Shown in pieces: positions 47,052-56,665 of a stretch of 64,000 bases of DNA. How positions within the stretch are numbered: position 1 is the stretch's first letter; every line of letters begins with the position of its first letter. Source of the stretch: CAXOVX01 sp964213345 (GTDB lineage: Bacteria; Pseudomonadota; Alphaproteobacteria; Rickettsiales; Midichloriaceae). The stretch lies in NCBI GenBank assembly GCA_964213345.1, contig CAXOVX010000015.1, positions 1 through 64,000 on the forward strand, read 5' to 3'. The position numbers and the translations under genes were made by a program. The notes under the pieces are model-generated. The model was not told the origin of the DNA. It was given only the letters and a program-made list of their open reading frames with translations, and ran no database searches.

Positions 47052-47801
47052 TTATACGTTATTTATTAAATTTGTGCTGTTGCGTTTCTTTTCAGGAAGC
47101 TTAAATACAACTACAGTTTTTGCTATTATGTCGTGTAGTGGCTGCTTTTTTGAAGACATAGGAATGGTCAATATTCCAGTGCCTAGAATGAACACTCCTA
47201 GCCCCACACCTGCAATTAATAATCCATGTCCTGAGGCTGTTGATGCGCTGCTTGTCATAGCTAACAATCCGATGCCTAAAGTAAAAAATCCGAGAAACGC
47301 AATTATCATTGATACACTCAACCCAACACAGCGCATTATGCATTGTTTTAGTGTGATAGGCTGCCACACATCACTATCTAAGATCACACATCTTGCAACA
47401 ATTTTACCTGGAGTTGCTCCTTTCCATTTCCAAAATGCGACTACTGCTACAGAGACGAGTAAAAATGGGACGATGTATGTTAGAACCCACCTTACCCCAA
47501 TATTGAACTCCAAATTTTTTGCTTGTAACTCTGGGACCAGTTCTAACACGCGTCTAATGTCTCCATTGTAAAAACAGGTACATACCTGCTTTATAACTTC
47601 CTCACCTGTAGTAAAATTACAGATTGTATAGTATATGATTTTCATTATGGGAGAAGAGAATATGAGCACGATCAGGAAAACATCTATGGTAGAAGCGATG
47701 ATTTTCCTATTAAAACTTGCGATAGGGTAAGGGAACCTGTTATTTTCTTGCTCCTTTGAGCGTTTTTTAAAAAGGTTATTTTTGAAAAAACTAAACTTCA
47801 T
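47052..47801 (-). CDS. RDD-domain membrane protein
   Basis: The 249-residue protein contains the RDD pattern. ASFNRKIIASTIDVFLIVLI is a first membrane segment with the R and D residues. It is followed by GATPGKIVARCVILDSD, in which GATPGK is typical, and a third segment. RDD proteins are often transporters, including sodium/proton-type exchangers in some bacteria; no substrate can be named here. serS lies 38 bp upstream on the same strand, so cotranscription with serS-tatC is likely. Confidence 0.82.
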   Translation of the reverse strand: MKFSFFKNNLFKKRSKEQENNRFPYPIASFNRKIIASTIDVFLIVLIFSSPIMKIIYYTICNFTTGEEVIKQVCTCFYNGDIRRVLELVPELQAKNLEFNIGVRWVLTYIVPFLLVSVAVVAFWKWKGATPGKIVARCVILDSDVWQPITLKQCIMRCVGLSVSMIIAFLGFFTLGIGLLAMTSSASTASGHGLLIAGVGLGVFILGTGILTIPMSSKKQPLHDIIAKTVVVFKLPEKKRNSTNLINNV

Positions 47802-47839
47802 TTGCTTCTACCACTATGATTTGACACAGCTAATTGATG

Positions 47840-49117
47840 CTAGGATATGGTTTTGATGCCATGCATATACTTTTCTAGTACTTTAGGTACTAATATTGTT
47901 CCATCTTCTTGTTGATAATTTTCAAGTATTGCTACAATAGTTCTTCCTACTGCTAGTCCAGAACCATTCAAAGTATGAACATACTCATTTTCACGAGTTT
48001 TGTGATTTTTGTACTTAGCTTTCATCCTGATTGCTTGAAAATCATGACAATTTGAGCAGCTGGAGATTTCTCTATAACATTTTTGCCCCTCTAACCACAC
48101 CTCTATATCATATGTTTTACGTGAAGAAAATCCCATAGATTGAGAACACAACAACATTACTCTGTATGGTAGCTCTAACTGCTTCAGAACCTCCTCTGCT
48201 GCACTCAACATTCTTTCGTGCTCAATTGCCGAATCTTGAGGTTTTGTTATGCTAACTAATTCCACTTTTGTAAATTGGTGCATACGTATCATACCTCTTG
48301 TATCTTTTCCGGCACTGCCAGCCTCTGATCTAAAACACGGTGTACAAGCAGTGAATCTTAAGGGTAATTCCTCTCCAGAGACGATCATATCTGCCACCAT
48401 ATTTGTTAAAGACACTTCTGCAGTAGGTATTAGGCGATATCCACCACTTACGGTGAATGAATCTTCCGCAAATTTTGGCAATTGTCCTACTCCAAACATT
48501 GCATGATCTCGAACCAAAATAGGAGGAGATATTTCTGTATACCCAAATTTTACGGTATGTAGATCAAGCATGAAGTTCATCAGTGCCCGCTCCAAAAGTG
48601 CTAATTTGTCTTTAAGTGTTACAAAACGGCTACCAGAGATTTTTGCACTTTGCAAAAAATCCATTTGTTTTAGCTGTTCACCTAATTCAAAATGCTGCTT
48701 AGGTGTAAATCTAAGATGGGGCAGAGCCCCGCATTTTCTAATTTCTATATTATCGTCATCATTTGTACCGTAAGGCACGTCATCTCCAATTAAATTTGGC
48801 AGTAAAATCAGGTACTCATTTAACTGATTCTCTAAAACTTTTAATTTATCCTCAAGAATTGGTATACTGCCTTTTATTTTTTCTGCTTCTTCCAATAATC
48901 CTGATTCGTTCTTAACATTGCCCTGAGTTTTGCTGATCCCTATTCCTTTTGCAATCCGATTATGCTTACTTTGTAAAATTTGAAGTTCTGTCCTAATACC
49001 GCGAGCTTGACTATCTATGTCGAGCAATGTGGTTGAGTTTACCGCAACCCCCCCTCGCTTTTTCATTGCAGCATCGAAGATTTCCGGGAATTCTCTAATA
49101 AATCTGATAGAGTGCAT
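47840..49117 (-). CDS. serS: Seryl-tRNA synthetase
   Basis: This class II enzyme charges tRNA-Ser (and tRNA-Sec where present). A long antiparallel coiled-coil arm covers about residues 30-105 (TELQILQSKHNRIAKGIG...). The core has GYTEISPPILV, LIPTAEVSLTNMVAD, the motif-2 arginine in FRSEAGSAGKDTRGMIRMHQ, and LNGSGLAVGRTIVAILEN. MHSIRFIREFPEIF at 49117 is the natural start; the frame extends 11 codons into tatC. Length about 425 is normal. It follows tatC closely. Confidence 0.96.
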   Translation of the reverse strand: MHSIRFIREFPEIFDAAMKKRGGVAVNSTTLLDIDSQARGIRTELQILQSKHNRIAKGIGISKTQGNVKNESGLLEEAEKIKGSIPILEDKLKVLENQLNEYLILLPNLIGDDVPYGTNDDDNIEIRKCGALPHLRFTPKQHFELGEQLKQMDFLQSAKISGSRFVTLKDKLALLERALMNFMLDLHTVKFGYTEISPPILVRDHAMFGVGQLPKFAEDSFTVSGGYRLIPTAEVSLTNMVADMIVSGEELPLRFTACTPCFRSEAGSAGKDTRGMIRMHQFTKVELVSITKPQDSAIEHERMLSAAEEVLKQLELPYRVMLLCSQSMGFSSRKTYDIEVWLEGQKCYREISSCSNCHDFQAIRMKAKYKNHKTRENEYVHTLNGSGLAVGRTIVAILENYQQEDGTILVPKVLEKYMHGIKTIS

Positions 49118-49130
49118 GTAACCACCATTT

Positions 49131-49952
49131 CTATTCGTTTTTCCTAACACAGATTAGTATCGATAATTCATATAACAGTAACATAGGAACTGCAAGTGTA
49201 ATCTGACTAATAACGTCTGGAGGAGTGAGTACGGCAGCTGCTACAAATATCAGAACTATTGCATAACGACGAAATTTTACCAATGCACCACGGCTTACAA
49301 CACCGAGTCTATTCAATAACGCAAGTATTGTTGGTAATTGAAAAGCCACACCAAATCCCACAATCAGCTCTATCACGGTATTTAAGTACTCGCTGATTTT
49401 AGCTTCTAAAACGATAGGTAGCATCTTGTAATATCCACTAGTGCCTTGATTTGTTACGTGACCTTCAAAACTTAAGAAAAATTTCCACGCCAATGGCATT
49501 ACAAAAAAATAGGCTACTGCCGCCCCTACTATAAACAATAACTGTGAGAATATCACATGAGGTAAAAGCATTTTTTGCTCATGTTTATATAAGCCTTTGG
49601 CAACAAAGAAGTATATTTGCGAGACTATAACTGGAAAAGATAGGATAAAGCCCACAAAGAATGCTAATTTCATGTTAGTAAAGAACCCTTCTGTCAGACC
49701 TGTAAAAATGAAACGCCTAGCAATGTTATGATCTAAGATAACATCCTGGCGTTGATTTAATGCTATGAATAAAGGTCGGACCAAAAAATCATTGATTGGA
49801 GCAATGTAGATGAAGGCCAAAGTGGTTGTGAGAATGAAACTTAGTATGCACACCAATGCTCTAGCCCTGAACTCTCTGTAATGACTATGCAAGCTAGCTT
49901 TAGGTAAAACTTCTCTCTGTGTGTTTTTCTTGCGTTTAGACTTTAACATCAT
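49131..49952 (-). CDS. tatC: Sec-independent protein translocase TatC
   Basis: TatC is the twin-arginine signal receptor in the inner membrane. Characteristic text includes HSHYREFRARAL in place of the usual HLxELRxR, followed by six membrane segments with SFPVIVSQIYFFVAKGLYKHEQKML, FGVAFQLPTILALLNRLG and ILTPPDVISQITLAVPMLLLYELSI. MMLKSKRKKN (49952) is taken as the start and overlaps the tatB end by 17 bp. The frame is open upstream to 50000. Confidence 0.94.
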   Translation of the reverse strand: MMLKSKRKKNTQREVLPKASLHSHYREFRARALVCILSFILTTTLAFIYIAPINDFLVRPLFIALNQRQDVILDHNIARRFIFTGLTEGFFTNMKLAFFVGFILSFPVIVSQIYFFVAKGLYKHEQKMLLPHVIFSQLLFIVGAAVAYFFVMPLAWKFFLSFEGHVTNQGTSGYYKMLPIVLEAKISEYLNTVIELIVGFGVAFQLPTILALLNRLGVVSRGALVKFRRYAIVLIFVAAAVLTPPDVISQITLAVPMLLLYELSILICVRKNE

Positions 49953-50220
49953 TTTTTGGATTACGTCTCTTATTATTGCGATGTATACTCTTCCACACAC
50001 TAGAGTTGCGTTTATTCTTGCCTTTTATTGTTTTTTTATTCACATTTCGATTGTTTGGAATACTATGCATCATTTGAGTGTAATATTTGGCGCACACCGA
50101 TCTGATGTATCTGATGGTGGTACCAACGCAGTGCATTGTAGTTACTAATTCCTTTGGTCCAAGGATCAGCAATGCCACCAATACTACTAAGGCAATTTCT
50201 GAAAATGAAACACTAAACAT
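49936..50220 (-). CDS. tatB: Sec-independent protein translocase TatB (TatA/B family)
   Basis: The 94-residue protein has one N-terminal membrane helix (FSEIALVVLVALLILGPKEL), an amphipathic helix, and a basic hydrophilic tail. The glutamate in FSE and the GPKEL hinge mark TatB rather than TatA. It lies just upstream of and overlaps tatC, giving a tatBC pair; tatA is not in the window. Confidence 0.88.
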   Translation of the reverse strand: MFSVSFSEIALVVLVALLILGPKELVTTMHCVGTTIRYIRSVCAKYYTQMMHSIPNNRNVNKKTIKGKNKRNSSVWKSIHRNNKRRNPKNDVKV

Positions 50221-50236
50221 TATTTACTAGTATTAG

Positions 50237-50725
50237 TTACATGCCGCCTTTTTTAGGCTTTCCAAATCTACCAATATTTTTAGTAAATTGTTCCATGATT
50301 CCCAACTTATTCCCCTTTATACCTGTTTCATATGGGCAATATTCGATATTCTTGGCATCACCCAAATTATAAATTTTGACTTGTGTCACAATATGTTGAG
50401 CATCGAAGCTAATAGCAAGTATGTACTGTTCAATGACTGCAGGCTTTAATATTGGCTTATGCTCTACTTTATTACTGACGTAGAAAAACGTTCTAGTACC
50501 AAAACTAGACATAAAACCCGGACTGCCGAAAACTTGCAATACCTCCAACTCATTTGTACTGCCCACACGCACGCCAGATAGAACGCTGTCGTAATTTTGA
50601 AAATCACGAAAGCTATAACCATGCGTTACGTACACTTTACTGCACCCAGACAAAAGCAGCAGCAGTAATAGCAGCGAAAAGACAAATAAAAATCCTATCT
50701 TGGTATTTTTGAATGCAACATCCAT
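50237..50725 (-). CDS. bamE: BamE/SmpA outer-membrane lipoprotein
   Basis: BamE is a lipoprotein of the outer-membrane protein assembly complex. The 162-residue protein has a signal with many Leu residues and the lipobox LLSGC. After that come the family words LSGVRVGSTNELEVLQVFGSPG and FFYVSNKVEHKPILKP. It lies 16 bp upstream of tatB, so bamE-tatB-tatC-serS form a likely operon. The C-terminal extension of about 30 residues is basic. Confidence 0.9.
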   Translation of the reverse strand: MDVAFKNTKIGFLFVFSLLLLLLLLSGCSKVYVTHGYSFRDFQNYDSVLSGVRVGSTNELEVLQVFGSPGFMSSFGTRTFFYVSNKVEHKPILKPAVIEQYILAISFDAQHIVTQVKIYNLGDAKNIEYCPYETGIKGNKLGIMEQFTKNIGRFGKPKKGGM

Positions 50726-50810
50726 TATTTACGACCTGTCGTGTATTACAGCAGCCAAGCCAGTCTACGTATAAACTAATGTTATAAATAAAACAAATCT
50801 TTTTTATTAA

Positions 50811-50916
50811 ACTTCTTTCGAACCTCACTTATGCTGACGGGATGCAAGAAACATGTGGAGCGCACGGGGATTTGGTATAACGCAGCAATTCGTAGAAGTA
50901 GAGTTTTGAAAGAAGT
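50811..50916 (+). repeat. Family B short inverted-end element
   Basis: It starts ACTTCTTTCGAACCTCACTT and ends with the inverted GAGTTTTGAAAGAAGT. It is the best-preserved B copy, 106 bp long. It lies nine bases beyond the stop of the rlu gene. Confidence 0.8.
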
Positions 50917-50924
50917 TTATTATC

Positions 50925-51911
50925 CTATTTGCACTCCGACGTCATGAGGTTGTATTTGCGCATTGTATCTTGGAAATAACGTGGTAATGGAGCAACAATT
51001 GTGATCGGCTTATTATCAAGAGTCAGCTCAACCTGGTATGCGTGTAAATGCATAAAATTTATGCTTACTTGCTTCGTAAGGATCTCTTTCTGTATTTCGT
51101 AATACTCGGCATATTTTTTGTCACCTAATACTGGGTGTCCGATCATGGCACTATGTGCCCGAATTTGATGAGTGCGGCCTGTGAGGAGCGTAAGCTCTAC
51201 TAAACTTAATTGGTCATTGTGTGCTATAACTTTATAACTTGTCATAGCTTCTCGGCCTTGCGCTTCATCATGTTGCATGTATTCTTTGTCATAACCCGCA
51301 CTTGGTTTATACAAAGGAAATGTGATAGTCCCACTCTTATTTTTCGGTATTCCACACCAAATTGCCATATATTTTTTTCGTATGCGCTTATCCTTAAATG
51401 CTTGCCCCATTGCTATTGTACTAGGCAGAGTACGTCCTAAAAGCAAAACTCCACTTGTTGCTTTGTCTAAACGGTGGACCAATTTTGGACGTTTATCATA
51501 TTCGAATTTTAAGGCATCTAGTAAATCGTCTATACTCAAACTAACACTTACACCACCCTGCACTGCTATTCCAGCTGGTTTATTTATCGCTATAATGCTT
51601 CCATCCTTATATATGACCCAATCTTTAATAGATTTTGCTAACGATTTATATTTTGGGCTATGTACTATGTCTTGACGCCTATCGTATGTTTCTATCCTCT
51701 TATTTGGGTACTTTGGTAGCGATATTGGAAAGCTAATTTCCTCTTTTGTCTCTAAACGAGTGGAAATGTTGACTTTTTTCCCTTCAACACGGATACTACC
51801 TTTACGCACTAATTTTGCTATTTGGGTAAATGAGAATTCCGGAAAATATCGTTTAAACCAACGATCTAAGCGTACGCCGTCATCTTCTTGTGCTACATTC
51901 ATACATTTCAT
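50925..51911 (-). CDS. RluA-family pseudouridine synthase (RluC/D-like)
   Basis: The 328-residue protein has an N-terminal S4 RNA-binding domain (RLDRWFKRYFPEFSFTQIAK, VRKGSIRVEGKKV) and a catalytic domain. The catalytic domain has KPAGIAVQGG, the Asp motif VHRLDKATSGVLLLGRT, and GRTHQIRAH. It modifies uridines in 23S rRNA; which site cannot be told, although RluC is the usual match. It overlaps dacA by four bases (ATGA), so the two are translationally coupled. Confidence 0.92.
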   Translation of the reverse strand: MKCMNVAQEDDGVRLDRWFKRYFPEFSFTQIAKLVRKGSIRVEGKKVNISTRLETKEEISFPISLPKYPNKRIETYDRRQDIVHSPKYKSLAKSIKDWVIYKDGSIIAINKPAGIAVQGGVSVSLSIDDLLDALKFEYDKRPKLVHRLDKATSGVLLLGRTLPSTIAMGQAFKDKRIRKKYMAIWCGIPKNKSGTITFPLYKPSAGYDKEYMQHDEAQGREAMTSYKVIAHNDQLSLVELTLLTGRTHQIRAHSAMIGHPVLGDKKYAEYYEIQKEILTKQVSINFMHLHAYQVELTLDNKPITIVAPLPRYFQDTMRKYNLMTSECK

Positions 51912-53227
51912 GGTGCTATTCCTTGTACATTTTTACTTTTTCTAAAAAAGATTATTTCAATATTTTGCAGGAAATGTTGTAAAAAATTACCTACTTCTAT
52001 GGTTTCAGCTGCTACAAGCGGCATTACGAGCTCAGTGCTATCCAGAGTTTGTTGCTTTATAATCAATTCCCCCATTTTGGTGCCTTTTTTTATGGGAGCT
52101 GTCATGTTATCATAATATCTGATTTTTACCAATCGGTCTGAATTCTGGATTTTTGATTTTGGTAAAATCAAAATTGCTGTTTTTTCCACTGTAAGTGCCA
52201 CATGTGTTTTATTTCCATATATGATATTGGCTTGTAAAACAGTATCATTAGGTTTATATAGAACATCGTGCTGAAAGTTTTGGAATCCATAATTCAACAA
52301 TTTTATTGCTTCTTGTTCTCTTTCCTTCATCGTACCAAGGCCATTAACTACTCCTATAAGACGTATGTGATTACGTTTAGCGCTTGTTACAATTCCATAT
52401 CCAGCAACGTCAGTATGTCCTGTTTTGATTCCATCCACACCATCTATTCCGAGCAAAGTATTACGATTTTGCTGAGTGATATTATTATAACGAAATTCTT
52501 TTTCAGCATTATAATGATAATACTCCGAAAAGTCTCTGATAAGAGCTATAGACAACATTGCCAGATCAGAGGCTGTAGTATAGTGGCCATCCTCAGGCCA
52601 CCCACTTGCATTTAAAAAATTAGAATGTTTTAATCCTAATTTTTGTGCCATCTCATTCATATGTCGTGCGAAAACTTCCTCACTACCAGACATTTTCTCA
52701 GCTAAAGCAATACAAGCGTCATTACCAGACTCTACTGTTACACCTTTAATCAAATCTTCTACCCTTACGCTGTCATTAATGTTTAAAAACATCTTGGATC
52801 CTTGCATGCTCCAGGCCTTTTTGCTCACATTACACAGGTCATCCAAATGCATCCAGCCTTCCTTCAGAGCCTGAAATGCCAGATAAATTGTCATGATCTT
52901 TGTCATAGACGATGGCACCATCTGCACTGTGCTATTTTTTGCAAACAATATTGCTCCAGTGTCATAGTCTACTAATATTGCGTGTGTTGCTTTTGTACCA
53001 AAATTATGATGATTGATGTGATCAGAATTTTTAATACCATCAGTATTAATGTTGATAACGGGCTTTTTTGCCGTCTTTATCGAAGAAACAGATATAGTAA
53101 CCTTGTGTTGTGAAGTATAAGTGGCTTGTTTAGCATAGCCAAAGTATGGTATACTTACTATGTATATTAGGAGTGCAATGAGTAATGGAATGTGATGAAC
53201 ATGCGTCATTGCATTTCGTGCTGTCAT
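51908..53227 (-). CDS. dacA: D-alanyl-D-alanine carboxypeptidase (PBP5/6-like)
   Basis: This enzyme removes the last D-Ala from peptidoglycan stem peptides. The 439-residue protein has a membrane/signal segment at 10-30 and the three penicillin-binding motifs: SMTK (107-110), SGN (167-169) and KTG (in GVDGIKTGHTD). The C-terminal beta domain and a final amphipathic helix fit PBP5-type enzymes. Its presence with mraY, murJ and lysA shows that cell-wall metabolism is retained. It lies divergent to the IalB-like gene. Confidence 0.94.
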   Translation of the reverse strand: MTARNAMTHVHHIPLLIALLIYIVSIPYFGYAKQATYTSQHKVTISVSSIKTAKKPVININTDGIKNSDHINHHNFGTKATHAILVDYDTGAILFAKNSTVQMVPSSMTKIMTIYLAFQALKEGWMHLDDLCNVSKKAWSMQGSKMFLNINDSVRVEDLIKGVTVESGNDACIALAEKMSGSEEVFARHMNEMAQKLGLKHSNFLNASGWPEDGHYTTASDLAMLSIALIRDFSEYYHYNAEKEFRYNNITQQNRNTLLGIDGVDGIKTGHTDVAGYGIVTSAKRNHIRLIGVVNGLGTMKEREQEAIKLLNYGFQNFQHDVLYKPNDTVLQANIIYGNKTHVALTVEKTAILILPKSKIQNSDRLVKIRYYDNMTAPIKKGTKMGELIIKQQTLDSTELVMPLVAAETIEVGNFLQHFLQNIEIIFFRKSKNVQGIAP

Positions 53228-53297
53228 AACAGCCTCTTTAGAAACAAATTAACGTATACGATTAAATAATACTTATAGAATACTTATAGATACCAGT

Positions 53298-53912
53298 ATG
53301 AAAAAATATAGTAAAATTTTTTTCTTGGTGAGCAAAGCACTATCAGTGTTATTGGTATTATTAGCATCAATTTGTGCAAATGCGGTAGAAGAGCGGGAGA
53401 ACATAGCTGTAGTGAAGGATCAGAGCGAACCAAGCAGTGAAGTGATGAGACGTGTAAAGAGTTTTCATCAATGGAATGTCTTTGTAGAAAATGTAAAGAA
53501 TGGTAAGCGCATCTGCCATATCACTTCAACTCCCTTGTATACTAAAGCGTTTAGAGGTATAAGGAATATCCCATATGTAGTTGTGTCATATATAGGACCT
53601 GATATGTATACAATCAGTGCTTATGCTGGGTTTGTTTTAGATCGAAAAAAAAAGTGTACAGTATCCACAAATAGGCGTACATATATGTTGCAATCAGCTA
53701 GAGAATTTTTTGCCTACACATATAGCAGCAGTGAGGATGTTACCATAATAAATAACATGATAGAGGATAATAAAATGCTTGAAGTGCGCAGTTACGACTC
53801 TGTAGGTGGGACAGCATTGGATTACTACTCGCTAAGTGGATTTATTCCTGCCATGAGGTATGTGCGTGAAATATGTGGTGTAGAAAATAGAAATACCAAA
53901 TTGCCTTTATAA
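53298..53912 (+). CDS. Invasion-associated locus B (IalB)-like periplasmic protein
   Basis: The protein carries a signal peptide (about 1-29, LLVLLASICANA). After it comes the IalB pattern: HQWNVFVENVKNGKRICHIT, VVVSYIGPDMYTISAYAGF, then ARE-FFAYTYSSS and YYSLSGFIPAMRYVREICG. In Bartonella, IalB affects entry into red cells. Related proteins occur widely in alphaproteobacteria, often without known invasion roles, so the name should be read as a family. Two conserved Cys (in RICH and EICG) could form a disulfide. A family A repeat starts right after its stop. Confidence 0.8.
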   Translation: MKKYSKIFFLVSKALSVLLVLLASICANAVEERENIAVVKDQSEPSSEVMRRVKSFHQWNVFVENVKNGKRICHITSTPLYTKAFRGIRNIPYVVVSYIGPDMYTISAYAGFVLDRKKKCTVSTNRRTYMLQSAREFFAYTYSSSEDVTIINNMIEDNKMLEVRSYDSVGGTALDYYSLSGFIPAMRYVREICGVENRNTKLPL

Positions 53913-54024
53913 CGTACACGTTGTTGTCCTGCGGGATTTGGGTTCAGTCATGTAGTTTTCTGCACTTTTCCACCTCTCACCCTCGTCTCTGTGCTTCTAG
54001 TGTTCATTTATAAATGAAATCTGG
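53913..54024 (-). repeat. Family A element, copy 6, one end truncated
   Basis: The right end GAACACTAGAAGCAC...CAG, read on the minus strand, and the inner words CATGACTGAACCCAAAT match the family. The left end is degraded next to the ialB-like stop. It sits between that gene and obgE. Confidence 0.75.
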
Positions 54025-54077
54025 TATCAGTAGATCAAGATTTAATTAATATTTTAATCAGTAAGTATTCAAATCTA

Positions 54078-55076
54078 ATGCACTTTATTGATGAAGCAAA
54101 GATATATCTCAAAGCTGGAGATGGTGGAGACGGACTGGCTGGTTTTCGTCATGAAAAATTTGTAGAATTCGGAGGTCCAGACGGTGGAGATGGTGGGCGT
54201 GGTGGTAGCATTATTTTTAAGGCTGTCAAAAATCTTAACACCTTAATAGATTTTCGTTATAAGCAGCATTTTAGAGCAGAAAAAGGCGAAAATGGTCGAA
54301 AAAGTTGCTGTACTGGGGCTGCTGGGAAGGATATGATAATTAACGTTCCCGTAGGTACTCAGGTTTTTGGCGAAGATGGTCAAGATTTTGTTGTTGATCT
54401 CATAACTGAAGAACAAGAGGTGGTAGTTGCTAAAGGAGGGAAAGGAGGGTTAGGTAATACCCACTTCAAAGGGCCAGTGAACCAGGCTCCAAGAAAATTT
54501 ACATGCGGAACGCAGGGAGCAGAGCTATGGGTTTGGCTCAAGCTTAAGCTGCTATCTGATGTAGGCCTGTTAGGCATGCCTAATGCAGGCAAGTCGACAT
54601 TTCTTTCTGTTGTCAGTGCGGCAAAGCCGAAAATAGCTGATTATCAGTTTACAACTTTGAAACCTCAGCTAGGAGTTGTGTATATAGATGGACAAGAGTT
54701 TGTAATTGCCGATATACCTGGATTAATTGAAGGAGCGAGTCAAGGACGTGGATTGGGGCATGCATTTTTGAGACATATCGAGAGATGCACAGTATTGCTA
54801 CATTTAATTGATGCGACAGTAGATAATGTTGTGCATGCGTATAAAACAATCTACGATGAACTATTTAGTTATAAGCGTGATTTAGTGCGAAAAGAAGAGG
54901 TGATAGCTTTAAATAAGTGCGATTTAGTTAGTGATGCAGAGATAAAAGTTAAAGCGAGCATTTTGTCGGATTATACTGGTAAATATGTGCATTTATGTTC
55001 TGGGATAACTCATTTTGGAATCACAGAGATATTGCGTAATTTGCTCAAATTAAATTGTAAAGACTGCTGCATGTAA
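54078..55076 (+). CDS. obgE: GTPase ObgE/CgtA
   Basis: ObgE is an essential GTPase linked to ribosome assembly and stress. The 332-residue protein has the glycine-rich OBG domain (AGDGGDGLAGFRHEKFVEF, GGPDGGDGGRGG) and the G domain. The G domain has G1 GMPNAGKS (166-173), G3 DIPGLIEGASQGRGLGHAFL, and G4 NKCD. Length is typical for a short Obg without a C-terminal extension. A mobile-element graveyard follows it, before nusA. Confidence 0.96.
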   Translation: MHFIDEAKIYLKAGDGGDGLAGFRHEKFVEFGGPDGGDGGRGGSIIFKAVKNLNTLIDFRYKQHFRAEKGENGRKSCCTGAAGKDMIINVPVGTQVFGEDGQDFVVDLITEEQEVVVAKGGKGGLGNTHFKGPVNQAPRKFTCGTQGAELWVWLKLKLLSDVGLLGMPNAGKSTFLSVVSAAKPKIADYQFTTLKPQLGVVYIDGQEFVIADIPGLIEGASQGRGLGHAFLRHIERCTVLLHLIDATVDNVVHAYKTIYDELFSYKRDLVRKEEVIALNKCDLVSDAEIKVKASILSDYTGKYVHLCSGITHFGITEILRNLLKLNCKDCCM

Positions 55077-55179
55077 AAATTTTTTGCCACTTATACCTCT
55101 TTTATGGGGGGCAGCTTTAAACCCGAATTATGGGTAAGGAATGGGCAATGTTGCAATGATATAGAATTATCCACTATAG

Positions 55180-56620
55180 TTAAATAAAAATGGGTCGATT
55201 TTTGGGGGCAGCATCCACAGCATCTGCCAAAGGAGGAAGGGTATCCTTTCAATATTTTTGCCTACCGACGCCTTTTAAATTGGCAAAGAATTCCCGATTG
55301 GATTTAAATCTGGTGAATAAGGAGGTAAAGATAACAGATGACATTTTGTCTCTTCTGTCATTTTTCCTGTATTTTGTGATTTATGGAAGCTAGCGTTATT
55401 CATGATGACTGTCTGACCAGGCTTTAACGTAGGTATCAGATGAATAACTTTGCGCAAGTTTCCCTGTAGCACATCGCTGCTATAATCTAGCTATAAAGTT
55501 CTTCTTCGAATATCTTCTGCCTGAGGTAAGTCGTATATTTTTTGCCCCTTTTTTCGCATATCCACGCTCTTTATAAACCCGAAGTAAGGCTAAAGAATGG
55601 ATAATATAATGCGATAAGATGGAGATATGATATCTGTTTAAAGGAGCCGATAAAGGGTAACAAAGAGGAAACATATGGAAGTAGATTTTACAGGAATATA
55701 TTGTTATGTTGATGATTTTTGCAAAGGATTTACAATTTTGTTGGAAATACCTTTATAAAAGGCAAGGACAAGGAAAGGCAAGAGGAGTAGGAAGTGCAAT
55801 ATGATCCTTAGTGAGATAGTGACTATAATATTAGGCTACCAAGAGAGTAAGTTTAGTTGTTTTATGTGTATGTAAAACACCGGAGAGATTTCAAAGATTT
55901 ATTGTTGTATGATAGGTTTGTAGCCGTATTGAAGCGTATTTTGCCTATATTATGGTTATGTTAGTGGTGTCCAATACTTGAGACATGTAAGGCTCTACGT
56001 GGCACTAGACATAAGGTTTTTCGTGGAATTACTGCAAAAGTAGAACAAGCACCGGTTGGTTTTATGGCCTGAAATTACACACAATTTTCAATGGTAATGT
56101 TGATGATGGAAGGCCTGTCTTGACCATGGCAAAAGGCTCATGGGGAAAATTATTTGGCTATAAAGGATATGTCTCAGAATAATTAACAACACAGCTGTTA
56201 GATCAAGATTTGTTGCGAGGCTTAAGAAGAACATGAAAAATAAACTATTACTCCTACAAGATAAGTTTTTGCTCTATAAACGTACAATTGTTGAAACTAT
56301 TTCCGGAAAACTCAAGCAATTTCAAAGACTATGGCACTCTACGTTTACATCCGTAGAAAATGCTTTTTGTAATCTTGTAGCTTGTTTGATTTTATACCAA
56401 TTATCCCACTATAAACCCACTATCTCAACCACTATTAATCTTGTAATCTTATCCTTACTTCGGGTTTATAAAGATATTTCTGTATTCCACTTTCATCAAT
56501 GTACACATCTCGAAATAACAAATTATTTCGAGATATTGATGACGTTTTCTCTAAAACTCTTCTTTTGTCTCGGGGTCTGCTTATTTGTAAAGTGTTCTTT
56601 TTTTTGAAAACAGCCCCCAT
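55180..56620 (-). pseudogene. IS630-family transposase remnant, split by an IS982 element
   Basis: On the minus strand the right part (56465-56620) reads LEKTSSISRNNLLF and YIDESGIQKYLYK. After the IS982 insertion the left part continues with YKERGYAKKGAKNIRLTS, then VIMNNASFHKSQNTGK and LPPYSPDLNPIG, both IS630 hallmarks. It ends with PLADAVDAAPKNRPIFI and a TAA at 55180. Several stops and frame changes show that it was dead even apart from the insertion. It fills the gap between obgE and nusA. Confidence 0.8.
55578..56464 (+). mobile_element. IS982-family element remnant with 8-bp target duplication, nested in IS630
   Basis: The ends are CCCGAAGTAAGG and its exact inverted copy CCTTACTTCGGG, flanked by TTTATAAA at 55570-55577 and 56465-56472. 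Removing the element and one TTTATAAA copy rejoins the IS630 frame (LYK|E). The forward strand carries decayed IS982 transposase text: MEVDFTGIYCYVDDFCKGFT, NGNVDDGRPV, and an open C-terminal part from 56233 (MKNKLLLLQDKFLLYKRTIV, FQRLWHSTF, ENAFCNLVACLILYQLS). Many stops break the first two thirds. Confidence 0.85.
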
Positions 56621-56665
56621 CCTTTGAAAAGCGCGACTTAAACAAAGGGCTAAAATATTAGGATT

